A stretch of 64,000 nt of DNA. Origin: Bidens hawaiensis (taxonomy: Eukaryota > Streptophyta > Magnoliopsida > Asterales > Asteraceae). The first letter of the stretch is position 1. Each line of letters opens with the position of its first letter. The stretch lies in NCBI GenBank assembly GCA_021521415.1, contig JAIQDT010000191.1, positions 1,054,001-1,118,000 of the forward strand, in the 5' to 3' direction. The notes beneath the pieces are model-generated. The model saw nothing but the letters and a program-made list of their open reading frames with translations, ran no database searches and was not told the DNA's origin. Positions 46,895 to 59,606 of the stretch are shown here, one piece after another. The translations under genes and the position numbers were made by a program.

Positions 46895-48769
46895 TGTCAC
46901 ACCCTAACCTAAGACGAAAATGCCGGGGAGTGAGCTTTGGTTCACAGCTCAGAAGGTACTATCATGCAATTTAAATGTGACAATATCTAATCATTTAATT
47001 TAAAATTCAAGTACAATAATTCAAGGAAATTACAAAACAAAATCAAATAATCTAGTATAAGTTTTAATCCTAAAGTCATATTTGCGTGATCTCCATCTTG
47101 ATAAATAATCCAATTGATAACCTGCAAATGCGCACAAAATAAATATTTTTGTCAACAACACATGTTGAGTGAGTAGATTACTAGTTTTAGAATACAATAT
47201 AATAATATATAAATTAAAAAGTAAAACTGTTATCTTTGAGTATAACCAATCAAACCATTGAGCAAATAATGAGTGTCGGTAAAACCATTATCATGCGAAT
47301 CAGACGTTGGTTACTACGACATGATGTGATAAATGAGAGTGTTGGTGAAACCATTGCCATGAGAATCGGACTTTGGCCACTACGACGGTTGTATCATCAT
47401 ACTATAATGTGATTATGATGGACCTCTATGAATGCGATAAAATAAACAAATAAACATGTAGCATATAAACATCTAATTGATACTCACAGAAAGATAACAT
47501 TTTGCTTTTGATAATATGATATAAAATGTAACTTGATAATAGGTATGCATAAGTCCCCAAAACGTTTGAAAACAAGTAAAATATGAGAATGATTACTCAC
47601 CTTGATGATTAAACGAGTAAACCGTGAGATAAAATAAACGAGCAAGGTTATTGTGCCAAGTATTTTTATCCAACCAGACTTGAGACATATAAAAAATAAA
47701 ATAGAGTAAAACCGAGAACATAGCCGCTGGAATCAATCCAAATGGATGTATAGAATTTCGGTTATGATATTTTTTAATAAATAAGCGAGCTGGTACTGAC
47801 CAGAATCCGAACAACGATTAAGGAGTCAGGTTTTGGTCACTACACTCAAAATCTCAAAGTAAACATAAAAGTCTTCTGGTCCGAAAGCTAATTTGGACAA
47901 GAAGATAGAGAAATCGAATAGTCAAGTATTTTAACTATTGTGTCCTAAAACGGACCGGAGAATAATTGACCGACAAAACCCCATCAATCAATAAATTTAT
48001 TGAGGCTTTAGTTAGTTAGACAAAAATATACATTTAACATAAAGGAGAGATGGGAAAAGACGAGTCAGAGAGTCTTGAACACTAAAGTCAAATCGTATAG
48101 AGAAGATTCTTGGATAGAACACTATGAACACCAAAAGAGGATGAACTTGGACGATGTGGGCTGTATTTGTAGATGTATTTAGGGTTTAAAGGCTAGGGTT
48201 TAAAGGAAAAATAATTTAAATTCGTTTATGAATAGTATATTAAGTAAACAGGCTCATTTAGGAAGTACATCGAACAATAAATGACAAAATCGAGCATTTT
48301 AACACTAAAATTTGTTTATAAAATCAGTTGTATGATTTTGGAAATGTTATAATGTCCCATGACTTATTTTGGGGCCTAAGTTTCGTTAATTAGGTCGGTT
48401 TAGGGTGGATTTCGCATTAACAAACCAATAAACGAGTAAAATGAATCTGTTGCATGTACTTCCCCTCGCTACGTGGCCACAAAAAGGGAGTTCTACCCGT
48501 GTGACGCAGCGTGGATGATTTTTAACATAGTTTCTAAACTGACAAATTTGGTCCCTGAAGTTTATAAAATAAAATTTTAGCCTTTTTAAGCGATGATAAG
48601 AGTTTATAAGTGGTGTTTGATAAGTTTGAAAGTTATTAATGCATAAAATTAGTTAAACCAAGTTAAATACTAATAAATACAAGTTTTTATTAATACGAAA
48701 GATTCAAAATTTATTCCCGAGTCGGGTAAACGAATACGAATTCAATTACGAAAAACCCGAGATGTTACA
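46895..48769 (-). mobile_element. Gypsy 5' LTR (minus)
   Basis: Plus strand TGTCACACCCTAACC...CCCGAGATGTTACA, 1875 bp, next to a PBS. Minus-sense intron: donor AAG|GTGAGTAATC (start 47600), CTCACTCAACATGTGTTG-TTGAC (47132-47165), acceptor TTTGCAG|GTTATC ending 47122, 227 nt from the LTR end. Its terminal 80 bp match the LTR ending at 20313. Two AATG/CCATTGCCATGAGAATCGG-type repeats at 47270-47395. Confidence 0.75.
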
Positions 48770-49081
48770 GGATTCGCCGATAAGAATTCCTAGTTGTTAA
48801 ATATACTATTAATTAGTTATAAATGAAATATTAACAAGAATTACAATGGATTTGAGTTAAATTGGGTTTTTAAGTAAGTGGAAATATCATAATTATTGGT
48901 TATTGTTATTAGTATTATTATCATTATTATTAATTATTTTTTGTAAATAAAATAAATATTACTTACTTATAAATAAGTAAAATATTATGTAATACATATA
49001 CATTAACCTGGAGGTTTAAAAGAAAATTTATTATGAACATCTAAAGTGGTTCGGTTTATTAAGCGAACGGTAAAAAACATT
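48770..49081. other. Spacer between LTR and copia element
   Basis: A/T-rich, no feature seen. Confidence 0.4.
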
Positions 49082-49086
49082 AATAT

Positions 49087-49286
49087 TGTTGTAAAACAAC
49101 TAGAACCTATTAGCAATATAGAGAAGATTGGGGAGAGAATTCTTATTGATTTCTCAATATAGAGCATCAGCCCTCTATTTATAGACTCATTACATTGATT
49201 ACATAAAAAATACAAAGATAAGTTAAGTACATGGATAGTCACAATATAATGGTGGAGATTCACCATAATTACAATAATTCATAACA
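49087..49286 (-). mobile_element. Copia 3' LTR
   Basis: TGTTGTAAAAC...AATTCATAACA, 200 bp; includes CTCTATTTATAGACTCATTA (minus-sense TATAAATAGAGG promoter). Its translation produces a conserved-looking peptide in both LTRs that has no meaning as a gene. Confidence 0.85.
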
Positions 49287-49297
49287 CTCCCCCCTTG
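49287..49297 (-). other. Copia polypurine tract
   Basis: Minus sense AAGGGGGGAG immediately before TGTTATGAATT, the 3' LTR start. Confidence 0.85.
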
Positions 49298-49399
49298 ACT
49301 ATATACATGCTAAAATACGTTTGTTTTTGTTGCCTAGTTAAAAACCTTGCTAGGAAAACCCACTGGGATAAAACATAGCTAAGGGAAAAAGAGACTCTG

Positions 49400-50729
49400 A
49401 TGATTTTAGCTCCTTGAGTCGACGCATCCCGATCTCGTGAACTAATTTCTTGAATGTTGAGGTCAAAGTGATTTAGTAAACAAGTCTGCCAAATTTTCGC
49501 TAGAACGAATTTGTTGAACGATAATATCTCATTTCGTTTGTAGATCATGTGTAAAAAAGAACTTTGGCGAGATATGTTTGATTCTGTCTCCTTTGATGTA
49601 TCCTTCCTTAAGTTGTGCAGTGTTTTGAAACTCGGCCCGGCTGGTTGGACCGGTCCAACCGGGACCCGGTACCTATACCGGTCCGGGTCAGCGTATTTGG
49701 CCCATTTTCTAAAAACCCGGCCGGGTTTTACGGGTGGCGGTCGGACCGGACCCGGTGACCCGACGGTGAACCGATAAAAAGCTTTAAAAAATCAAAAACT
49801 AATCGAAATCAACCTAAATTCTATCGATTGACCATTTGTTATCATCATCGCTCTCTACCTTTGGCCTGAGAGTCCGGCCTACCAAGGGTTTTTGTGTTGA
49901 TAATGGGACTATTAAAGTAGGTATATTGAAGAAAAGAAGATTTAAAGAAGATAAACTACAAGGAGGCAGATGGTGGTGGCTGAATGTCGTTGCTTTGTTA
50001 TATGCGGCTGTGTAAACACGTGATGACAATATTCAGGGTAGGGTTAGTTAACTAAAAAGCGTGTGGCTGGCACATATACATATGTATTCAAGTTGGGCAG
50101 TTGGGCTTGGTAAGCCCAAATAATATGTGCAGTGTAGAGCCAGATTTATATTTTGATTTTTAGAGCTTAAAACTCAAGTAACTTGACATATTATAAAGTA
50201 ATAAACACTATTAAATATACAATTAACAAATACGGTTTAAGAAAAATTATTAAAGATAAATTCTTAAATTTTATTTTCTTTTCAACCCGTCTAAAACAAT
50301 AAACAATTTTATAATTATATATAATATATTATTTATGACGTCATCCGGGTCGATGTCCGGTCCGCCCTCCCGGGTCGGTCCAACCTTTGACCCGGTAAAG
50401 CGTCCGGGTCGACGTCCGGGCCGGGTCTGAAAATATTGAGTTGTGCAATGCATGCTATGTTGTATTCATGTAAAACTGTTGGTCCCTCGTCTGTAGAAGA
50501 AATAACACAAAGATCCACGAATGTGTTGTATTATAGTTCTCAACCAAACACATTCTCGACTAGTTTCATGGATTGCCAATAATTCTTCATGGTTAGAAGA
50601 AGTGGCTGTGATTTTTTGCTTCACAGAACGCCATGAAATTGCAGTGCCTCCTTGTGTGAATAAATATCCTGTTTGGGATTGACCAGTATGAGGATTAGAC
50701 AAATACCCTGCATTTGCAAAACCTACCAA
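49400..50729 (-). pseudogene. Copia RNase H, split by a hAT-like insertion
   Basis: 50466-50729 reads GYLSNPHTGQSQTGYLFTQGG...ISWRSVKQ...SNHEELLAIHE, the copia RNase H core; a frame change gives GPTVLHEYNIACIAQL up to the insertion. On its other side (below 49617) the same protein continues KEGYIKGDRIKHISPKFFFTH and, after a frameshift, ENLADLFTKSL. Joining the two sides reproduces the usual copia C-terminus without a gap, so the insert is precise. Confidence 0.85.
49618..50438. mobile_element. hAT-like non-autonomous element
   Basis: 821 bp; ends CAGTGTTTTGAAACTCGGCC and (inverted) CAATATTTTCAGACCCGGCC, flanked by AGTTGTG at 49611-49617 and 50439-50445 (7 of the expected 8 bases). Terminal ~100 bp are GC-rich with ACCCGG/CCGGTCC repeats; the core is A/T-rich and non-coding. 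Confidence 0.85.
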
Positions 50730-51104
50730 ACTTGTTTTTGATTGGTTAGTAAAAAAACCGATATCTTTAGTTCCTTGGAGATATCAAAATATTTGTTTTA
50801 CCCCATTCCAATGTCTCGTTGTTGGGCATGAACTATAAATTGCCAACAAATTTAATGAAAATGATATATTTAGTCATGTATGACTCACAAGGAACATTAA
50901 TCCAATGATTGCACTCAGATACGGTACTTCTGGACCAAGAATTTTTTCTTCATCTTCCGGTGGTCGGAATGGGTCATTTTCCACATCAAGCAACCTTACA
51001 ACCATTAGAGTGCTTAGTGGATGTGATTTGTTCATGTAAAACCTTTTGAGTAATTTTTTCTATGCAAGTTTCTTGATTCACAAGTATCCCACCTTTAAGA
51101 TGTT

Positions 51105-51729
51105 CTATTTGTAACCCAAGACAAAACTTTGTTTTCCAAGGTCTTTCATTTCAAACTCCTTTTTCAAATACTCGATTGCCTTTTGAATCTCCCCGGGAGT
51201 TCCAATTATATTCAAATTATCAACATATACAACAATGATAACAAATTCATATTCCGATCTTTTTGTTAAAATGCATGGACAAACAAAATCATTTATGTAA
51301 CCCACTTTCAACAAATACTCACTAAGCCGATTATACCACATACGTCCAGACTGTTTTAGCCCATATAATGTATTTTTTAGTTTAACTAAAAGACGTTCTC
51401 GAGAACTTTATTTACATGATTCTGGTAGTTTGAATCCGCAGGTAGTTTCATGTAAATTTTTGTATCAACTAACCCATAAAGGTAAGCTGTCACAACATCC
51501 ATTAGATGCATATCAATCCCTTGTTGTATACCAGACTAACAAGATAACGAAAAGTCGTTGCATCTATCACAGGAGAATACGTCTCCTCATAATCAATTCT
51601 AGGTCTTTGCGAAAATCCTTGTGCTACCATTCGTGTCTTGTAGCATGTAATCTCATTCTTTTCATTATGTTTTCGCACAAAGACCCATTTATAACCAACA
51701 ACATTTAAACCTTCAGGTGTTTGAATCAC
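51105..51729 (-). pseudogene. Copia reverse transcriptase fragments
   Basis: 51502-51729: VVGYKWVFVRKHNEKNEITCYKTRMVAQGFSQ...IDYEETYSPVIDATTFRYL, the RVT_2 start. 51105-51341: FVIIVVYVDNLNIIGT...KEFEMKDLGKQSFVLGY; the catalytic YVDD box has become YVDN. Between them (51342-51501) the frame is lost. The enzyme would be inactive even if the frames were joined. Confidence 0.9.
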
Positions 51730-52178
51730 GAGACCAAAGATTTACCGTTTCATTAGGGAATTTAATTCTGCTTCAATTGCGTCTTTCCATTTTGGCCAAT
51801 CCTATCTTTGTTTACATTCATCAAGAGATATTGGTTCATGATCCTCATTGTTCCATTATTTCTAGTGCTACATTATACGAAAAGGTATCATCGACGTCGA
51901 CTTGGTTTTGGTTCTATACTTTCCTAGTCATGATATAGTTTATTGATATCTCTTCGTTTTCATGTACCTTATGTTTGTCTTTGGAGCCAATTGGTCTGCC
52001 ACGCTTTAGGCGTGCATTAGATTCAACTCCAATATCTGGTGGTCCTTCTGGGACACTGATTTTAATTGGAGCATTAGCAGCCGGTATATGTGACTTAGTC
52101 ACTCTCTTTAGGTTAGTAAATGCATCTGGTAATTGATTTGCTAATCTTTGTAAATGTATTATTCTTTGAACTTCAAGT

Positions 52179-53490
52179 TCACTGTTTAGTTCGAGGATCC
52201 AAATGAGATAACGATAATTCATTCCAACATATGTCACCTTTTGGCTGATTTTCATCTCCCCCAAATTTTGATGCTGATTCATCAAAATGACAATCAACAA
52301 AACGAGTCGTAAACAAATCTCCTGTTGTTGGCTCTAAATACTTAATAATAGATGGTGACTCATACCCGACATATATTGCTAACCTCCTTTGAGGTCCTAT
52401 ATTTGTACGTTGTGGGGGAGCTATTGGAACATATACATCGCAACCAAAAATCCTTTGATGGGAGATATTTGGTTCCTGACCAAAAACCATTTTCATTGGG
52501 GATAAAGTATGGTAGCTCGTTGGTCTGATGCGAATTAGTGTTGTTGCATGTAAAATTGCATGCCCCCAAGCAATAGGTAATTTTGATTTCATAGTCATTG
52601 GTCTTGCAATCATTTGAAGCCACTTAATAAGCGATTCAACAAAGCCATTTTGTGTATGTACATGGGGTACATGATGCTCCACACTTAACCCAACATGCAT
52701 GCAATAATCATTAAATGTATGGGATGATAATTCACCAGCATTATCTAACCAAATTTTCTTAATGGGGTAATCTGGTAAATGTGCTCTTACCTTATTGATT
52801 GAGCAAGTAGTCGTGCAAATGCCATATTACGACTTGATAATAAGCACACATGAGATCATCTAGTTGATGCATCAGTTAGGATCATAAAGTATCTAAATGG
52901 TCCACCAGGGGGATTTATAAGCCCACATATATCACCATGTATTCTTTCTAAAAAACTGAGAGATTCGGTCCCCACCTTAGCCGGTGATGGACGAGTAATT
53001 AATTTTCCTTGTGAGCATGCAGCACAGTAATGTCCTTACGCTTAAGAACCTTTTTTTTCAAAGGATGCCTGCGTGTATTTTCACTAATTTTTCGCATCAT
53101 AATTGATCTGGGATGGCCTAACCGATCATGCCAAATAATAAAATTTTCCCGGTCCATAAACTTATGGTTTATGACCATATTTGATTCAATTATATTAATT
53201 TAAGTATAGTACAAACCAGAGGCAAGTGCGGGTAACTTTTCTATTACATGTTTTTCACCCGAAATCGTACTTGTGATTTGAAATTACCCATCATGTCCCT
53301 CACATGTTGTCTCAAGATGATATCCATTTAGGCGAATATGTTTAAAACTTATTAATTTTTTTTTGAGACAATGGGGTAAACGATGCATTATTAAATTTGA
53401 TACGTGTTCCACATGAAAATACAACATTTTCTTCTCCAAAGCCTTCAATTAATTTTGAACTACCCGATATCGTACCAACGTTTGCCTCTT
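52179..53490 (-). pseudogene. Copia GAG-pre-integrase and integrase
   Basis: Decayed region 53490-53000 includes KLIEGFGEENVVF and WHDRLGHPRSIMMRK (His pair) followed by CAACSQGKL (Cys pair) of the zinc-binding domain. Then SFLERIHGDICG (first catalytic Asp), WLDNAGELSSHTFNDY (second Asp) and HTQNGFVESLIKW (Glu) of the DDE core, and the C-terminal GCDVYVPIAPPQRTNIGPQR...YVGYESPSIIKYLEP (52360-52480). Stops and frameshifts break the N-terminal half; 52179-52700 is one clean frame. Confidence 0.85.
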
Positions 53491-53939
53491 TTGTTATTTT
53501 CAATTAATAGGACGTTTTAAATGCTCCATACACTTCAAAACAATAACAAAAAAATCACATAAATAAAATGGCTTATGTGTTTTCAAACATAACAAGTCCA
53601 AAATATCTCATATGCATTAAATGAAAATATTATTTCAAAATAAATGTCCAGACATAACATAAAGAAAACAAAAAATGTCCAGACATAACATAGACATAAC
53701 ATAAAGGAAAACATTTATTAAAGTACAATCATTCATATGTAATGGAAATTGAAGGCATCCAACTTGGGTGTATCATCCATGATATCACCGGAATTCATAT
53801 CGATTGGATCAATAATGAAATCATCCACATCAAGAGCAGTTGTATTAGTATGCTCATTGTGACCATCGGGGATATCAATGTTTCCATCTTCATATGCAAA
53901 GTCATTTATATTCCTTTTCCTTTATTTTTGACAGATTGT

Positions 53940-54821
53940 TGGTAGAGTGTCACAAAGTGTTTAGGTATACGACAAGTATGTGCCCAATGGTTATTACTTC
54001 CACATCGATGACATGCATTTGATGCGGTTACATTTGTCTTTTTATCAATTTCATACTTGGGCTTATTTCCATTTTCTTGCCCTTTATGATGGCATCTTGT
54101 GTTATTAAACTGAACACCATGATAACTTCCCCGACTATATCCATGTCCACGACCACGAACATGACTCCGACCCCGATGGTAACCACGACCACGACTTCCA
54201 CTTTGATCGTTATATGCTGCAACATTCGCTTCAGGGAATGAGGTTGTGCCAACTGGTCGCGTCTCATGAATTTCATCAAGAGGTCATTGTTTTGTTCGGC
54301 CACAAGTAAATATGAAATAAGGTCACGGTATTTTGTAAAACCCCTTTCATGATATTGTTGCTGCAATATCACATTTGATGCGTGAAATGTGGAGAATGAA
54401 TTTTCCATCATATCCTCATCAGCGATATTTTGCCCGCACAAAATCAATTGTGAGGTTATTCTATACATAGCCGAGTTATACTCGCTTATTAACTTAAAGT
54501 CTTGAAACATTAAGTTGACCCAATCATAACGAGCTCTTGGTAATATTACTATTTTTTGGTGGTCATATCTTTCTTTTAATTTGGTCCACAAGTCAAGTGG
54601 ATCCTTAACCGTTAAGTACTTGGTTTTTAAGTCGGCGTGGATATGATGGCGAAGGAAAATCATAGCCTTTGCCTTATTTTGGGTGGATGTTTTATTACAT
54701 TATTTAATTGTGTCACAAAGATTTTTGCATTTAAATGTATTTCCGCATCCAACACCCATGATAAATAATTCTTTGTGGTAACGTCCAAGGCTAAAAATTC
54801 AAGTTTTTCTAGGTTTAACAT
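53940..54821 (-). pseudogene. Copia gag with CCHC knuckle
   Basis: Start ATG at 54821: MLNLEKLEFLALDVTTKNYLSWV, a standard copia gag beginning; frameshift near 54670-54710, then KTKYLTVKDPLDLWTKLKERYDH...YNSAMYRITSQL...HERGFTKYRDLISYLLVAEQN (UBN2-type gag). A second shift near 54230 turns the Arg/Gly-rich linker into VVVVV. The knuckle CHRCGSNNHWAHTC lies at about 53960-54015. A copia protease should follow at 53500-53930, but I could not identify DSG/DTG there. Confidence 0.85.
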
Positions 54822-55131
54822 GATAAACGCTAAATTACAAAGTATATGCGTTAATATATGCTATTAAGTTATGTACCAATTCATGTTAGACTTGATGCAA
54901 CAATGATTATTGTGAGATAAGAAAAATAATAAGATAATACAACAATACTTTGGTCTTTATTATTATAATGCAATTTCAAACATTATAACATAGCATCACA
55001 TGAAACTAGTTATCTTTATTATTATAATGCCCTTCATTAACTGTAGTAATAATAATAATCTTGTAATAGAATTATAACTATTTCATTTTCATATGAAATA
55101 AGAAAATAACAAATAATAATTAAACAATACA

Positions 55132-56948
55132 TGTAACACCCCAACCCGGAACGGGCTAACGTGTCACTATTGCAGATATCAGATCAACGCCATAATCCAA
55201 AATAAAACAAAAAAATCAATGTAGCCTATGTCATATTATTAAACCAAAATGAATTAACTTTTAAAAGCTTGAGCTTCATTATTCTATCTCGTCACTAAAT
55301 TTCCCGAGTCCCGGATCTCCTGTCAACAAAATAAGAAAAACAAAACAAGAAAATACGGCTGAGCCAAAAAATGCCCAGTAACAGAAAGAACAATAGTATA
55401 GTTAAGGACAGACGTAAGAAAATAAATATACAGACTTCAATTCAAACTCGAAACCAACATTTTTACCGAAACATATACTTAATAAAATTCAGAGGTATGA
55501 TCCGACACTTGGCCAGAACATAATCAAACGCATACGGAATCATATCCGAAACATATCATAACATATACACACATCAAACCACGTGACTACACATAAAAAA
55601 AAAGAAACTCAAAGTCACGTGAAACGGAAGCACCCACGAGCCAAAATAGAACAGACTGGTACACAACTAGCTAGTCCATGCACCTATGAGACGGTGAGTG
55701 TGGCGTACACCCATTATACCATCTCCATACAACAAACGCAAACTCAGAGCTAAGATCGATCTATACGCCTCTAGGGGCCAAAGTGCTACGTAAGCACTAG
55801 CTAGAGACGTCGTGAACTTTTATTACGCACTGTCACGATAAGTGCATGCCGTTGACGCTCATACGACATTTCAGACATGATCGGGTGACAGAGTACAAAA
55901 GCTAAGAGCATATAACTAAATATATTTAAAATCGGAACACACAATAAAGAGTACAAATAAATAATCTATTGCATTCTATATATTATATAAAACAACTGAA
56001 CTCAAAATATAACTGACGCGCAATGAAAATCCGTACTACAAAGTAACGGAACAGAGTCAATACTATGATTAAACGAAAACGGAAACCATACTACGAAGTA
56101 ACATAATATAATTTATACTATGAGTGACAGAAACCAGAAACTGTACCTTAGCAGTCGATGAGTAAGCAAATAAAGTCGAGTCGCGTTACGTTGTACTAAT
56201 ACCTCAAAAGCCAGACCAAAACGAACGTATCAGAAAGCGAGGGCGGAGGAAGTAACCGGACGCGTGACAGTGGCTTTCTCTTACTAAATCGAGGAGATCG
56301 ATGGCAGCGGCGGTGTATTCCCGGAAGTTTGTAGAACGGTGGTGGTGCACGGTACTTGACGGTGGTGACGATCGTCGGGATTTGGACTGAACGTTGTAAA
56401 ACTAATATGACGAAACAACTCAGATTGCTAGAGGTCAGAGGTTGTATACCATAGGTTCGTGGTGGTTAACTACGGTGGTGACAACAAGCGGCGAAGAGGG
56501 TGGCGGAGATCGCCGTTCTCCGGCGACGAGTTATAGGGAGGTGGTAATGCCGTAATGGATGAATAATGATGTAGGGTTTGTGATAAAAGAATATATAATC
56601 AAACGAATCGTACGACTCAAGTTAAGCTTCAATCTTTTGTTAATAGGATTAGTTTTTCAAATTCAAATCAAGATTGCCGGAAAAATCGTCGTGGAATATG
56701 CAGCATGTGGGTTTACAATTCAAGTTTTGGCATTTGACGAAAATGGTCCTCCTACTTTGGTCCACAATTTATTTACTATTTATAAAACAAACCTTTTTGT
56801 TTACTTTTTAATTTAACTAACCCCTAAACTTATTTTTATCATTAGCGTTTCATCTGCGTAACAAGATATTAACACATCTAATAATTGACCCCAAAACATT
56901 CAACGGTTATTTCTTTATTATTTTATTGTTATTTTTTCATATATTACA
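55132..56948 (-). mobile_element. Solo gypsy LTR in copia leader
   Basis: TGTAACACCCCAACCCGG...ATATTACA, 1817 bp, flanked by ATACA at 55127-55131 and 56949-56953. Minus orientation from the TGTAACACCCC start. Minus-sense donor AAG|GTACAG at ~56146 and acceptor GTTGACAG near 55320 are possible. The 85-codon plus-strand frame 56559-56816 has no known motif. Confidence 0.85.
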
Positions 56949-56953
56949 ATACA

Positions 56954-57437
56954 TGTGTTTCTTCTAAAACTAATGGCAAATCAACAACAAACATCCTGTT
57001 CTTTTTGTAGACTTAAATATTTAAAAACCCAATGCTCAAAGAGTAACTTTCAATAGGATTATTGTTAAAAGAAAAATGCAAGCAAAATCACACTTATCTT
57101 TTTTTTCCAAAGATCGAAATATGTAAAGGTGATTCCTCAGTTATCGAGTTTTTGTCATAATCACATGTCAGACTAATTTAAACATATTGGAAAACACCAG
57201 AAAGTAAATTATCTCATGTTAATTATATGATAGTAATATAAATCTTATGTTTTAAATTGATATGGCAATATATAATACAGAAGTGTATGATAACAAATTA
57301 ACAATAATATAAATCTTTTCAAACCCAAATTCGTATGGATTATATTAAGATATTGAGACAAGAACAAAGTAAACAAATCAATTAGACATTACCTCCTCAC
57401 CTTATTGTTTGACTTCAAGGGCCGCGTGCTGATAACG
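56954..57437 (-). other. Copia leader remainder
   Basis: Between the solo LTR and the copia 5' LTR. The bases next to the LTR in minus sense are CGTTATCAGCACGCGGCCC; ATCAGCACG is a common sequence after copia LTRs and the likely primer site. No gene. Confidence 0.5.
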
Positions 57438-57593
57438 TGTTATAAAACAACTATAACCTATTAACAATATAGAGAAGATTAGGGAGTGAATTCTTATTGA
57501 TTTCTCAATATGGAGCATGAGCCCTCTATTTATAGGCTCATTAAATTGATTACATAATAAACACAAAGATAAGTTAAGTACATGGGTAGTCAC
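57438..57593 (-). mobile_element. Copia 5' LTR, first part
   Basis: Aligns with 49087-49240 (AACTA(G/T)AACCTATTA(G/A)CAATATAGAG...AAGTTAAGTACATGG). Broken at ...GTAGTCAC by the gypsy LTR; resumes ATATAATGGTGGA at ~59759 and ends CATAACA at 59804. Confidence 0.85.
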
Positions 57594-58503
57594 TGTAAGG
57601 CCCCGGTCCCGGAGTCCTACTTGGATGTTGGATTTACTCATAAACACAGTTCTAAATATCAGAGTTAATATAAACTTTTCTCGGAATAGATAAATGTCAA
57701 CCATTCATTACATAAGTCTTAAATTAAAACAATATAAAACATGTCTTTAAGTTCAATCATTATCAACTAACTATTCAGATGCCAGCTTCTTTATTCTTCT
57801 ACCATGTGTCCCTCTTCAAGCCAACGGTCTCATCCTACTCACCTGTGTACATACTAAAAGTCAGCTACGCTGAGTGAGTTCTAGTTAATCAGGCAACATA
57901 CATTCATACACTTACTTTCATATACGCATCCCAAGATACATATAATATACTTTACCTATTACCTTTCTTTGATACATTCATACATTCATATATACATTCT
58001 TTCATACCATCGTACTTTCATACTTTCATACTACATGCATAACTATCTTTACCATCTCAGATATTATTAGGGTTTGGTCCATCCTGTCTCAGATATTATT
58101 AGGGTCTGGTCCCTTCTATCACATATTCTATTAGGGCTTAGTCCCTTCTTTCCATACAACCATACATACATTTCTTTACATACACGTTTCATTATATACT
58201 TTCGTACATACTCTTAACCTCTTACATATTTCATTCATACACATTCACATATGATACACATTCACATATCATACATATTCACAAATCATACACTTACCAC
58301 TTAAGGTAAGTGTATTAACTATTCACATTGAGTATGCACACAGTCCCGAAAACATAATAAGGAAATGGGGCTAGAAATTCACATGGATCCTGTTTCTTTC
58401 TGAGTTTATAGTAATACCCCTCTTTAGCCATGCACGGCTAACTGTATAATAATTACAAGTATCAATCAACTATTTCTAACTATATCATTCTTCTAAGTTA
58501 TTG

Positions 58504-58990
58504 TAACCCCTCAACAAACAAGGGTCCGGGGGCAGTGCCCCTGGTAGCGAGGTTTTAGGGGCGGCAACCCCTAGCGGGGTCCAAGGGGCAGAGCCCCTGG
58601 CTGGGGTTAAGCTTCAAATCGAATTATCAGTTCTAATCGAATGATAGATTCTATTCGAATGGACCTTCCATTCGAATATCAGGTTCTATTCGAATGGACC
58701 TTCCTTTCAAATGGCATATTCTATTCGAATGAACTTTTTATTCGAATGGTTCCTTTCTAATCGAATGGACACTTTTATTCGAATGGGCACTTTTATTCGA
58801 ACGAACCCTTTTTATTCGAACGAACCCTTTGATTCGAACGAACCCTTTGATTCGAATGGACCCTTTTTATTCGAACGGACCCTTTTTATTCGAATGGTCC
58901 CTTCTTATTCTAATGGTCCCTTTTATTCGAATGGACCCTTTGATTCGAATGGTCTGGACTTAACCAATTCTGACAGTCCTTTTTCGAATG
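58504..58990. repeat. GC hairpins and ATTCGAATGG palindrome array
   Basis: 58504-58611: GGGGGCAGTGCCCCT, AGGGGCGGCAACCCCT, AAGGGGCAGAGCCCCT hairpins. 58617-58990: about twenty words of the ATTCGAAT type (variants AATCGAATG, ATTCGAACG) every 17-22 nt, joined by GGACCCTTTTT. Same slot as the CATATG-type array at 34474-34640 in the sister LTR. Confidence 0.9.
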
Positions 58991-59597
58991 ACCTGCAACT
59001 TTTCCTTCTTTCTTTTAATTAGAATTCCTTGCATTCAAATACTTTTCATTCGACTGACGCTGCAAGACATTATTACCATCATTTCTACGTATCTTTAACA
59101 CCTATTTCCATATTTTAGAATTATATCATCTTCTAAACATTTTCATATTTTACCCTTGACCAAGATCTAGCTCGTTTAGTAATAAAGTTTAAACCTTTAT
59201 TGATTTCAACCCGTCTAAGCTAGATCTAGGGTTATTACGTGAACCGTTCATACTAACGAGTTCATTAAGTCCACTTTTAACATCAAGTTTACGTTTTTAT
59301 GGTATAAAGACACCCGATTTGCCTTAGTATCAAGTCTTAGGGTAAACCGTTCTTAAAAACACAATCTTTAAGCTTAAAACGTACCTTTTGGTTCACTTTG
59401 AGCTATTGCTAGCTTCAATACGTGACTAGGGACGTTATTCTTGCTTGTATAACAAAGATCTAACACAAACTTCTCTATATTTCGAGTGCGGATCTTGAGC
59501 CGCAAGATTTGAGGGTGTTTTTGTGTGTTTTTGAGTTTGTAAGGAGGTGTGTGGATAAGAATGAGAGACTTTAGGGTTTTTTATGGAGGTTTAAGGA

Positions 59598-59606
59598 GTA
59601 TTTATA
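59598..59606 (-). promoter_or_regulatory. LTR TATA box
   Basis: Minus sense AGAGTATAAATACTCC, collinear with AAGTATAAATACCCC at 34070. Downstream CCTTAGGTCCATGGGCTTAAG region lies upstream of it in both copies. Confidence 0.6.

Noticed and set aside
40490..48769. One intact gypsy element with LTRs at 40490 and 46895
   Set aside because: The two LTR ends are diverged, no left LTR inner boundary or gag-pol is visible and target duplications do not match; better read as separate remnants.
49003..49266. Peptide shared by 49003-49266 and 57402-57704 (minus)
   Set aside because: Translation of the two copia LTRs, not a conserved gene.
56559..56816. 85-codon plus-strand frame inside the solo LTR
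   Set aside because: Lies wholly within the LTR 55132-56948, no motif.
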